Part shown: one piece after another, positions 6,359-12,324 of the stretch
Position numbering within the stretch: position 1 is the first letter of the stretch
Layout of the letters: every line of letters begins with the position of its first letter
From: Gammaproteobacteria bacterium
GTDB taxonomy: Bacteria; Pseudomonadota; Gammaproteobacteria; UBA5335; SLRW01
Assembly: GCA_007134115.1 (NCBI GenBank)
Contig: SLLK01000066.1
Location: 1-12,324 of the forward strand
Reading direction: 5' to 3'
Length of the DNA stretch: 12,324 bases
The notes under the pieces: generated by a model
What the model saw: only the letters and a program-made list of their open reading frames with translations
The model's database searches: none
Told to the model about the DNA's origin: nothing
Made by a program: the position numbers and the translations under genes

Positions 6359-7396
6359 ATGGACCACCTGCAAAATATTGACCAGCAAAGGCGCTATGTG
6401 CTGCTGATGATGATGTCGCTGGTCGTTATCGTCGGCGGCCTGTTTGCGGGTCTGAACGCCGTACTGGGGCTCACCGGTCTGGCGGTGGCCCAGTTTTTTC
6501 TGGTGCTCTACACGCTCATCCTGATCCCTCGGGTGTGGAGCGCGCGGCGTATGTTGCCGTGGACGCTGGCTGCCCTGTTGCCGGTTCTGGGCATCATGAT
6601 GCTGGCGCTTGCCTGGCCCGACGGTTCGCCCAGTGTTTTTGTCTGGCCGCTGCTGGTGCCGTTGCTCGCGCATTTTCTTCTGGGGCGCTGGCCCGGACTG
6701 GTGGTTGCCGTGCTGGCGCTGGCGCTGACTGCGCTGATTGCCCTGTTGCGGTTTGGTCCGGCGGCGGTGATGGATTACCCGGTGGTGGTGATCAACTACG
6801 CATTGATCGCGCTGGCGGTGTTGTTGCTCTCGCACGTGCATGAACAGCAACGTGAACAGGCGCAGGCGGCGTTATTGCGCATGGCACTGTCGGACCCCCT
6901 GACGGGACTGGGTAACCGGGCCGCACTCGTGGATGGCTTTGAACGGCTGCGTGCACTGGCTGCGCGTCACGCGACTTCCCTGTCCCTGCTGATGCTTGAT
7001 GTGGATTACTTCAAACGAGTCAATGACCGCCACGGCCATGAAGCGGGTGACAAGGTGCTGGCCGAGGTGGCTGAGCTGCTGCGCGAACGACTGCGCGAGA
7101 GTGATTTTATCTGCCGGCTTGGCGGTGAGGAGTTCGTGGTCCTGCTCCCCGGTGCGGTGGGTCGACATGCGGTCGAGGTCGCCGAGGCGGTGCGCCGCAA
7201 GCTCGCCGACGCATCCATACAACACAACGGGGTGCCCATCCCGCTGACGGTGAGTATCGGCGTGGCCCATTACGGTGATGATGGTCAGGCCCTGGACGAC
7301 CTGCTCGCCGCCGCCGATCAACGGCTTTACCAGTGCAAACAGGAGGGCCGCAACCGCGTCTCCGGCGGTGATATCGAGGTGCGCCCGGCATCCTGA
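6359..7396 (+). CDS. Membrane-bound diguanylate cyclase (GGDEF domain)
   Basis: Makes the second messenger cyclic di-GMP from two GTP, which usually promotes attachment and biofilm and lowers motility. 345 residues. The N-terminal half has about six hydrophobic segments (roughly 13-35, 39-57, 68-86, 92-108, 111-131 and 141-159), forming an integral-membrane sensor of no family I can name. A short helix (160-178) leads to the catalytic domain: DPLTGLGNR (179-187), LDVDYFKRVND (213-223), active-site GGEEF (255-259), and a product-inhibition I-site R246-E-S-D249 exactly five residues before it. The enzyme is therefore probably active and feedback-inhibited. Start chosen at the ATG at 6359, just before the first membrane segment; the ribosome site is weak (GGCGG at 6346-6350). 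An earlier in-frame start at 6272 would add about 29 polar residues without support. It converges on the next gene, whose stop lies 46 bases away. Confidence 0.92.
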   Translation: MDHLQNIDQQRRYVLLMMMSLVVIVGGLFAGLNAVLGLTGLAVAQFFLVLYTLILIPRVWSARRMLPWTLAALLPVLGIMMLALAWPDGSPSVFVWPLLVPLLAHFLLGRWPGLVVAVLALALTALIALLRFGPAAVMDYPVVVINYALIALAVLLLSHVHEQQREQAQAALLRMALSDPLTGLGNRAALVDGFERLRALAARHATSLSLLMLDVDYFKRVNDRHGHEAGDKVLAEVAELLRERLRESDFICRLGGEEFVVLLPGAVGRHAVEVAEAVRRKLADASIQHNGVPIPLTVSIGVAHYGDDGQALDDLLAAADQRLYQCKQEGRNRVSGGDIEVRPAS

Positions 7397-7447
7397 GCGC
7401 AAGCGTCATCCCGGGCGTGCTGCCCGTGCCGCAACGGGTCGCTCAGG
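7392..7447. repeat. Inverted repeat spanning two convergent gene ends
   Basis: A perfect 8-bp inverted repeat, CCTGAGCG (7392-7399) and CGCTCAGG (7440-7447), contains the stop codons of both convergent genes. Inside it is a second hairpin CGGGC-GTGCT-GCCCG (7412-7426). There is no T-run, so it is not a standard intrinsic terminator. It may still act as a two-way transcript end or a message-protecting structure (inference). Confidence 0.5.
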
Positions 7448-7685
7448 TGATGGCGCGCAGCACCAGGTAAGGGACCAGGTTGAAGATCAGGATCAATACC
7501 TTGTAGGCCGCCATGCCGGCGTAGTGAACGGCATCGAACTGTTCGCGGGACAGCTTGAACCAGCAGCCGTGCAACTTGTGTACCCAATCGTGGGCCAGTG
7601 CGAACAGACCGAACCACAGCAGCAGTATTCCCAGGTTGATCAGCGTCGACCACGCCAGCAGCGCCAACAGTGTTTCCATGCTCAT
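7443..7685 (-). CDS. Small two-helix membrane protein, DUF6868-like
   Basis: 80-residue protein with two hydrophobic segments: LLALLAWSTLINLGILLLW near the N-terminus and KVLILIFNLVPYLVLRAI at the C-terminus. Between them is a polar stretch with DWVHKLHG and LSREQFDAVHYAGMAAYK. The pattern (aromatic DW-x-x-x-LH, then Y-x-x-x-YK before a hydrophobic end with NLVPY) fits small bacterial membrane proteins grouped as DUF6868, whose role is unknown to me. Start chosen at 7685 because GGGGGAG (7691-7697) lies 5 bases upstream; an ATG two codons later (7679) is also possible. It converges on the diguanylate cyclase gene. A 117-bp spacer separates it from the next upstream gene on the same strand, so co-transcription is possible but not shown. 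Confidence 0.78.
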   Translation of the reverse strand: MSMETLLALLAWSTLINLGILLLWFGLFALAHDWVHKLHGCWFKLSREQFDAVHYAGMAAYKVLILIFNLVPYLVLRAIT

Positions 7686-7803
7686 GGTTTCTCCCCCGGT
7701 TGCCATGTGCATCTACTATGGCGCGAGCCGATGGACGCTGGCAACTTGTGTGGGCACCGGGCGTCACGGGGCGGCCCGATTGTCGCCCGGATGCCGGCGG
7801 GGA

Positions 7804-7989
7804 TCAGTCCGGCTGCTCGCCCGGACCCTTGTGCGTATAACCCATGTGCTTGAGCGCCAGTTGGGCGCGGCGCCGGTCGCGCGCGCGAGCGCTGGTTTCG
7901 CCGCGGGCAATCTTGCGGAGTTCTTCAGGTGAGACTTGCGCTGCGTTGGTGGTGAGGTTCTTGGAACCGCGCGCGCCGAGCTGAATCAT
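7804..7989 (-). CDS. Small basic protein, 61 residues, unrecognised
   Basis: A hydrophilic, strongly basic protein with a central Arg-rich helix-like stretch (ARARDRRRAQLALKHMGY) and no membrane segment or Cys. I do not recognise the family. Support for its being real is a strong ribosome site, GGGAGGA, ending 5 bases before the ATG at 7989, and no competing gene on the other strand. The sequence SPEELRKIARGET looks like a normal helical segment rather than frame noise. It could be a nucleic-acid-binding accessory protein, but that rests only on charge. It lies between selO and the DUF6868-like gene on the same strand, 137 bases after the selO stop. Confidence 0.55.
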   Translation of the reverse strand: MIQLGARGSKNLTTNAAQVSPEELRKIARGETSARARDRRRAQLALKHMGYTHKGPGEQPD

Positions 7990-8126
7990 CGATGTCCTCC
8001 CGTTCGGCTGGTCTGAAAATCGGGGCGCGATTGTGCCAGTTTGGGGTGGGGTGTTTAAAGCTCAGGCTTCAGGTTTCGGGTTTCCGGGAGGCAGCGAAAT
8101 TCGTGCGTGGAGGCATCCGCCGGGGT

Positions 8127-9623
8127 TCAGGTACCGCAGAAGGTTCGGGTGACTTTTTCTTCCGGTTGGGGTGGTCGGGCGTAGTGTTCGTAGCCGGGGT
8201 GGTCCTCGAAGGGGCTCGCCAGCACTGTCATCAGTTCTTCCATGACGCTGAAATTGCCGTCGGCGGCTGCATCCACGGCGCGCTGGGCAAGGTGGTTGCG
8301 CAGGATGTAGGCGGGATTGGTGGCACGCATGGCGGCGATGCGCTCGGCCTGCGGGCGCTGCTCTTTGGCCAGGCGCTGGCGCCACCGCTTCGCCCATGCA
8401 TCGAAGGCGGCCGGTTCGTTGAATAATACCCGCACCACTGCGTCGGCCCGCCCCCCGTCACTGGCGGGGTCATCGGGCAGTGCCGACAAACAGCGGAATA
8501 CCCGGGTGAAATCCGCCTGCTGGTCGGCCATGCCGGTGAGCAGGTCCAGCGCCAGTTCGGCGTCGCCCTCTTGTTGCCCGGTCAGGCCCAGTTTGCGCAC
8601 CAGGCCGGCCTGCCACTCGGCGTTGATCTGCGGGCCGAAGGCTTCCAGTGAGTGTTGTGCGATCTCCACTGCGCGGTCGCCGTCACTGTCCAGCAGGGGC
8701 ACCAGTGTTTGTGCGAAGCGGGTGAGGTTCCAGTGGGCGATGCCCGGCTGTTGATCAAAGGCGTAGCGGCCGCCGACGTCGATGGCGCTGTAGACGGTGG
8801 CCGGGTCGTAGGTGTCGATGAAACCGAAGGGGCCGTAGTCGATGGTCTCGCCGGAAATCGCTACGTTGTCGGTGTTCATCACGCCGTGGATGAAACCGAC
8901 GTGCATCCACGCAGCGACGAGCCCGGCGGTGCGCCCGATCACGGCATCAAGCAGGTCGCGGTAAGGGCGATCGCTGTCGTGCAGATGCGGGTAGTGGCGG
9001 TCGATCACATAGTCGGCCAGGGTGTGCACTGCCTGCTGGTCATTGCGATAGAAGAAGTATTCAAAGGTGCCCACGCGGATGTGGCTGCGCGCCACCCGGA
9101 CCAGCAGCCCGCCCGGTTCAGGACGTTCGCGGTAGACTGTGTCCCCGGTGGTGAGCAGCGCCAGTGCCCGTTGCGTGGGAATGCCCAGGGCTGCCATGGC
9201 CTCACTGGCCAGGTACTCGCGCACCGCCGGCCGCAGCGCGGTGCGACCATCTCCCGAGCGCGAAAAGGGGGTGCGTCCGGCGCCCTTGAGTTGTACATCG
9301 CGACGGACACCGTCGCTATCCACCAGTTCGCCCAGCAGAATGGCGCGCCCGTCGCCCAGCTGCGGGACGAAATGGCCGAACTGGTGACCGGCGTAGGCCA
9401 TGGCCAGCGGTCTCGCGCTGTCCGGTACCCGGTTGCCCGCCAGCATGGCAATCCCTGCGCGGCTGCGCAGGGCATCGGTATCCAGACCCAGGTCTTTTGC
9501 CAGGGCATCATTCAGGCGTATCAGTGACGGTGCCGACACCGCGGTGGGCGCCACCTGCGCATGGAAGTGCGCCGGCAGACCTGCGTAGGTATGTTCGAAG
9601 GGCGGCTCCGGGTGGACGTTCAT
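8127..9623 (-). CDS. selO: Protein adenylyltransferase SelO (YdiU/UPF0061)
   Basis: Pseudokinase-fold enzyme that transfers AMP from ATP to Ser, Thr or Tyr of target proteins, with a role in redox stress; cytosolic in bacteria. 498 residues against 478 in E. coli. Seen: DGR (91-93), QLKGAGRTPFSRSGDGR with Lys113, REYLASEAM with Glu136, HGVMNTDN with Asp252 and Asn253, and DYGPFGF with Asp262. These are the nucleotide- and metal-binding positions known from structures of the family. The protein ends TFCGT: Cys496 is third from the end, where mitochondrial SelO has selenocysteine and E. coli has its redox Cys. The activation-loop cysteine that pairs with it in E. coli (Cys272) is replaced here by Tyr278, and the only other cysteine is in FRCLSALP. 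Start at 9623 has AAAGG 5 bases upstream. Divergent from yheS across 220 bp. Confidence 0.97.
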   Translation of the reverse strand: MNVHPEPPFEHTYAGLPAHFHAQVAPTAVSAPSLIRLNDALAKDLGLDTDALRSRAGIAMLAGNRVPDSARPLAMAYAGHQFGHFVPQLGDGRAILLGELVDSDGVRRDVQLKGAGRTPFSRSGDGRTALRPAVREYLASEAMAALGIPTQRALALLTTGDTVYRERPEPGGLLVRVARSHIRVGTFEYFFYRNDQQAVHTLADYVIDRHYPHLHDSDRPYRDLLDAVIGRTAGLVAAWMHVGFIHGVMNTDNVAISGETIDYGPFGFIDTYDPATVYSAIDVGGRYAFDQQPGIAHWNLTRFAQTLVPLLDSDGDRAVEIAQHSLEAFGPQINAEWQAGLVRKLGLTGQQEGDAELALDLLTGMADQQADFTRVFRCLSALPDDPASDGGRADAVVRVLFNEPAAFDAWAKRWRQRLAKEQRPQAERIAAMRATNPAYILRNHLAQRAVDAAADGNFSVMEELMTVLASPFEDHPGYEHYARPPQPEEKVTRTFCGT

Positions 9624-9806
9624 GGTTGCCTTTGATTATCCGGGAAGAACTGGCCAGTTTATCATCCACCGGACCGTCTCAAGTGACTCATAGTGGGTGT
9701 CCAGGCTGATGATCGCGTGTATAGATATTTCGGCTACTGACTGCGGCTTTAGTTCAGGTGGTTCGCCACGAGGGTTGGGCCGACCCATATCGGGATCGCG
9801 CAGACG

Positions 9807-9835
9807 TTGCCGCCCGCGGTCCAGCCCGCTACAGT
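9807..9835 (+). promoter_or_regulatory. Candidate sigma-70 promoter of yheS
   Basis: TTGCCG (9807-9812) and TACAGT (9830-9835), each matching 4 of 6 consensus bases, are separated by exactly 17 bp. Transcription would start about 6-8 bases after the -10 box, at or within a base or two of the ATG at 9844. Together with the lack of any Shine-Dalgarno sequence there, this suggests a leaderless or nearly leaderless message. Confidence 0.45.
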
Positions 9836-9843
9836 GCGCGCCC

Positions 9844-11745
9844 ATGATCCGTCTGCAGAACATGACCCTCCGGCGCGGGCCTGAACCGCTGCTGGAGGAT
9901 GCCAGCGTGACGCTGTTTCCCGGCCACAAGGTGGGGCTGGTCGGTGCCAACGGCAGCGGTAAGTCCACGCTGTTTGCCCTGCTGCGCGGCGAGCTGACGG
10001 TGGATGCCGGCGACTGCGAAGTGCCCGGGGACTGGGTGGTGGCCTGGATGGCGCAGGAGTTTAGCGGCCTCGACCGGCCGGCGATTGAGTTCGTGCTCGA
10101 CGGGGACCATCAATTGCGTGCCGCGGAACAGGCGGTCACGCGCGCCGAAGCGCAGGGCAAGGGCGAGGCCATTGCGCGCGCGCATGTCCGCTACGAAACA
10201 GCCGGCGGTTACACGGCCCGCTCGCGCGCCGCGGAATTGCTTGCCGGGCTGGGCTTCGACAGCACTGTGCACGAACAGCCGGTGCGGGCTTTTTCCGGTG
10301 GCTGGCGGGTGCGCCTGGGGCTGGCGCAGGCGCTGATGTGCCCTTCTGATCTGCTGTTGCTCGATGAGCCGACCAACCACCTGGATCTGGAAGCGGTACT
10401 GTGGCTGGAGGACTGGCTGCGTGCCTACCAGGGCACGTTGTTGCTGGTTTCGCATGACCGCGATTTTCTGGATGCGGTGGTCGACGGTATCGTGCACATC
10501 GAACACCTCAAGCTGAACTGGTACAAGGGCGGATACAGCGATTTCGAACGCCAGCGGGCGGCGGAGCTGGCGCGCCGGGAAGCGATGTTCGAAAAGCAGC
10601 AGCGCCAGGTGCAGCACATGCAGCGCTTTATTGACCGCTTTCGCGCCAAGGCGACCAAGGCGCGTGCGGCGCAAAGCCGTATCAAGGCGCTGGAGCGCAT
10701 GGAACGGGTGGCGCCGGCGCACGTGGATTCGCCGTTTTCCTTTTCCTTCGCGCCGCCGTCGCGGGTACCGCATCCGGTGCTCTCGCTGGAAGGTGTCAGC
10801 CTGGGTTACGGCGATACCGCGGTGGTGTCGGAGGTGAACATGACCCTGGCGCCGGGGGACCGGCTGGGGTTGCTGGGCCCCAACGGTGCCGGCAAGTCCA
10901 CCCTGATCCGGGCGCTGGCCGGTGAGCTGGCGCCGCTGTCCGGCGAGATTCGCTTCAATCCTTCCGCACGGGTCGGTTATTTCGCCCAGCATCAGCTGGA
11001 GCAACTGGATACCCGGGCCAGTCCGCTCAAGCACCTGCAACGTATTGCCGGCGGCGTGGGCGAGCAGAAACTGCGCAACTACCTGGGCGGCTTTGCCTTC
11101 CATGGTGATATGGCTACCGGGCCGGCGGGGCCGCTGTCGGGCGGTGAGAAGGCACGCCTGGTGCTGGCCCTGCTGGTGTGGCAGGCGCCCAACCTGTTGT
11201 TGCTGGACGAACCCACCAACCATCTGGATCTGGAGATGCGCCACGCCCTGACCATGGCCCTGCAGGATTACGAGGGCGCTGTGGTGACGGTGTCGCATGA
11301 TCGCCACCTGCTCAACAGTACGGTGGAAAGCTACTGGCTGGTTGCCGGTGGCACGGCGCAACCGTTTGACGGCGATCTGGATGACTATCGCAAATGGTTG
11401 TCGCAGGCGCGCAGCGATGCACGCAGCGCCCGCGCGCCGGGAGACGCCGCCGCGCATACGGCCGGCTCGCGGCGTGAGGAGCGGCAACGCGCCGCGGCAC
11501 AGAGGCAGGCGCTCAAGCCGTTGCGCGAGCGTTCACGCAAGCTGATGACGCGCATCGAACGTCTGGGCGGAAAGCTCGCCGAACTCGAGCAGCGCCTGGC
11601 CGATAGCGCCCTGTACGAGGCCGAACGCGCATCTGAACTCCGCGAACTGTTGCGGGAACAGGCAGCGGTGCGCACTGAGCATGACGCGCTGGAAGCACAG
11701 TGGCTGGCGCTGGAGGAAGAGATCGAGAGTCTCCGTGAGGGGTGA
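9844..11745 (+). CDS. yheS: ABC-F translation factor YheS
   Basis: Soluble twin-ATPase of the ABC-F family, which binds the ribosomal E site and acts on stalled or difficult translation; it is not a transporter. 633 residues, near the 637 of E. coli YheS. First ATPase: Walker A GANGSGKST (34-42), signature FSGGWRVRLGLAQAL, Walker B LLLLDEPTNHLDLEAV, switch VSHDRDF. Then comes the interdomain linker with FIDRFRAKATKARAAQSRIK, typical of the ribosome-contacting arm. Second ATPase: Walker A GPNGAGKST (345-353), signature LSGGEKARLVLALL, Walker B LLLLDEPTNHLDLEMR, switch VSHDRHLL. The C-terminus is a charged coiled coil (about 535-630). The start at 9844 matches the family N-terminus (MIRLQNMTLRRG); the open frame continues upstream to a GTG at 9697, but that part is not YheS-like. 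No Shine-Dalgarno sequence is visible. It ends at the bidirectional terminator at 11767-11797. Confidence 0.95.
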   Translation: MIRLQNMTLRRGPEPLLEDASVTLFPGHKVGLVGANGSGKSTLFALLRGELTVDAGDCEVPGDWVVAWMAQEFSGLDRPAIEFVLDGDHQLRAAEQAVTRAEAQGKGEAIARAHVRYETAGGYTARSRAAELLAGLGFDSTVHEQPVRAFSGGWRVRLGLAQALMCPSDLLLLDEPTNHLDLEAVLWLEDWLRAYQGTLLLVSHDRDFLDAVVDGIVHIEHLKLNWYKGGYSDFERQRAAELARREAMFEKQQRQVQHMQRFIDRFRAKATKARAAQSRIKALERMERVAPAHVDSPFSFSFAPPSRVPHPVLSLEGVSLGYGDTAVVSEVNMTLAPGDRLGLLGPNGAGKSTLIRALAGELAPLSGEIRFNPSARVGYFAQHQLEQLDTRASPLKHLQRIAGGVGEQKLRNYLGGFAFHGDMATGPAGPLSGGEKARLVLALLVWQAPNLLLLDEPTNHLDLEMRHALTMALQDYEGAVVTVSHDRHLLNSTVESYWLVAGGTAQPFDGDLDDYRKWLSQARSDARSARAPGDAAAHTAGSRREERQRAAAQRQALKPLRERSRKLMTRIERLGGKLAELEQRLADSALYEAERASELRELLREQAAVRTEHDALEAQWLALEEEIESLREG

Positions 11746-11766
11746 CCGCAGCCACCGCATACGCAT

Positions 11767-11797
11767 AAAAAAACCCCGCCGGATGGCGGGGTTTTTT
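11767..11797. terminator. Bidirectional intrinsic terminator between yheS and the cold-shock gene
   Basis: Perfect stem CCCCGCC (11774-11780) and GGCGGGG (11785-11791), loop GGAT, flanked by seven A on the left and six T on the right. It therefore works as a rho-independent terminator on both strands, 22 bases after the yheS stop and 22 bases beyond the cold-shock gene stop. Confidence 0.97.
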
Positions 11798-11818
11798 CGG
11801 ACTTGCGTCCTGGCCTGG

Positions 11819-12019
11819 TCAGATGGTGACGCGAGTCGCCTGCGGACCACGCGGGCTCTGCTCGACTTCAAACGACACTTCCTGGCCTTCGGCCAGTGTG
11901 CGGAAGCCTTCACCCTGAATGGCGGAGAAATGGACAAAAATGTCCTTGCTGCCGTCGGACGGGGTAATAAAGCCGTAGCCCTTGGACTCGTTGAACCACT
12001 TTACGGTACCGGTAGCCAT
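11819..12019 (-). CDS. CspA-family cold-shock protein
   Basis: Single cold-shock domain (OB fold, five beta strands) of 66 residues that binds single-stranded RNA and DNA and melts RNA structure. Seen: MATGTVKWFNESKGYGFI with RNP-1 at K13-I18, DIFVHF as RNP-2 (26-31), then the standard GEGFRTLAEGQEVSFEVEQ and a short basic end. Start at 12019 matches the family N-terminus and has GAGG (12028-12031) 8 bases upstream; the frame is open 14 codons further upstream, but that sequence is leader. Whether it is cold-induced or constitutive cannot be told; a several-member family is usual, so I give no gene letter. It converges on yheS with a shared terminator. Confidence 0.97.
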   Translation of the reverse strand: MATGTVKWFNESKGYGFITPSDGSKDIFVHFSAIQGEGFRTLAEGQEVSFEVEQSPRGPQATRVTI

Positions 12020-12324
12020 GTAACTTACCTCTGAGAACTTGATAGATAAAAACGAGCGCAAATCGTACGAGGTAACTCACTGGTGGTACTGTAAAGTGAC
12101 CTGCCTAGATGACCTTGCCGATATGCGTTCTGGTGCGCCCTGCACCTTACCTGGCCGGACGCTGTGCGCCCTGCCTGGTTCTGTTGGCGGCCGGCGCATG
12201 ACGCCGACTGCCGAATTCTGTGTGGCCGCGAGACTGTCGTCTGGCGGTTGCTGGCGACCCCTGCCCCACCTCTGGAGCGTTCATCATTCCCCACTCGCAC
12301 ACACGCGTCAATATCCGGCGTGCA
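12020..12324 (-). other. Leader and upstream region of the cold-shock gene, otherwise empty
   Basis: About 300 bases without a supported gene. The first 60 or so (12020-12080) are richer in A and T than their surroundings and probably form the 5' untranslated leader. They include the palindrome TCGTACGA (12063-12070). I could not find a -35/-10 pair with acceptable spacing, nor a clear match to the E. coli cold box. The rest (12081-12324) has no recognisable motif; a frame on the - strand here has no family features and I treat it as noise. Confidence 0.5.

Noticed and set aside
9697..9843. GTG start adding 49 residues to YheS
   Set aside because: The added sequence is Arg/Ser/Pro-rich noise, while the family N-terminus begins exactly at 9844.
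12025..12300. 91-codon open frame on the - strand upstream of the cold-shock gene
   Set aside because: It overlaps the leader and Shine-Dalgarno sequence of the cold-shock gene and shows no recognisable protein features.

Overview
The window is an ordinary-looking stretch of a GC-rich chromosome from a gammaproteobacterium (Pseudomonadota). This rests on the gene set: a PilU-type pilus retraction ATPase, HtpG behind a textbook sigma-32 promoter, SelO, the ABC-F protein YheS and a CspA-type cold-shock protein, all closest in motif layout to gammaproteobacterial versions. Genus cannot be fixed from the sequence; a marine or hydrocarbon-associated lineage is a guess prompted by the haloalkane dehalogenase.

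Layout. Left block (+ strand): 3' part of pilU (cut by the window edge), then htpG with its own heat-shock promoter, then a membrane-anchored TPR protein. The TPR gene sits between two 41-bp direct repeats (39 of 41 bases identical) and ends at a strong intrinsic terminator. Next is a gene-free stretch of about 390 bp (4898-5285) with an imperfect 24-bp-arm palindrome. Middle block: a haloalkane dehalogenase (- strand) divergent from a membrane diguanylate cyclase (+ strand). Then on the - strand come a two-helix DUF6868-type membrane protein, a 61-codon small basic protein, and selO. Right block: yheS (+ strand), divergent from selO and apparently with a promoter so close that its message may be leaderless. 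It converges on a cold-shock gene (- strand) across a shared bidirectional terminator. The last 300 bases hold only the cold-shock gene's leader and upstream region.

The genes are mostly independent units rather than one operon. Several deal with stress and translation: HtpG (protein folding), SelO (redox-linked AMPylation), YheS (ribosome rescue) and Csp (RNA chaperone). PilU and the GGDEF enzyme touch surface behaviour. No phage, CRISPR, toxin-antitoxin or complete mobile element is visible. The points most worth a second look are the repeat-flanked TPR cassette, a histone-H1-like lysine-rich tail on HtpG, a SelO that keeps its C-terminal redox cysteine but lacks the partner cysteine, and the non-coding palindromic stretch at 4898-5285.
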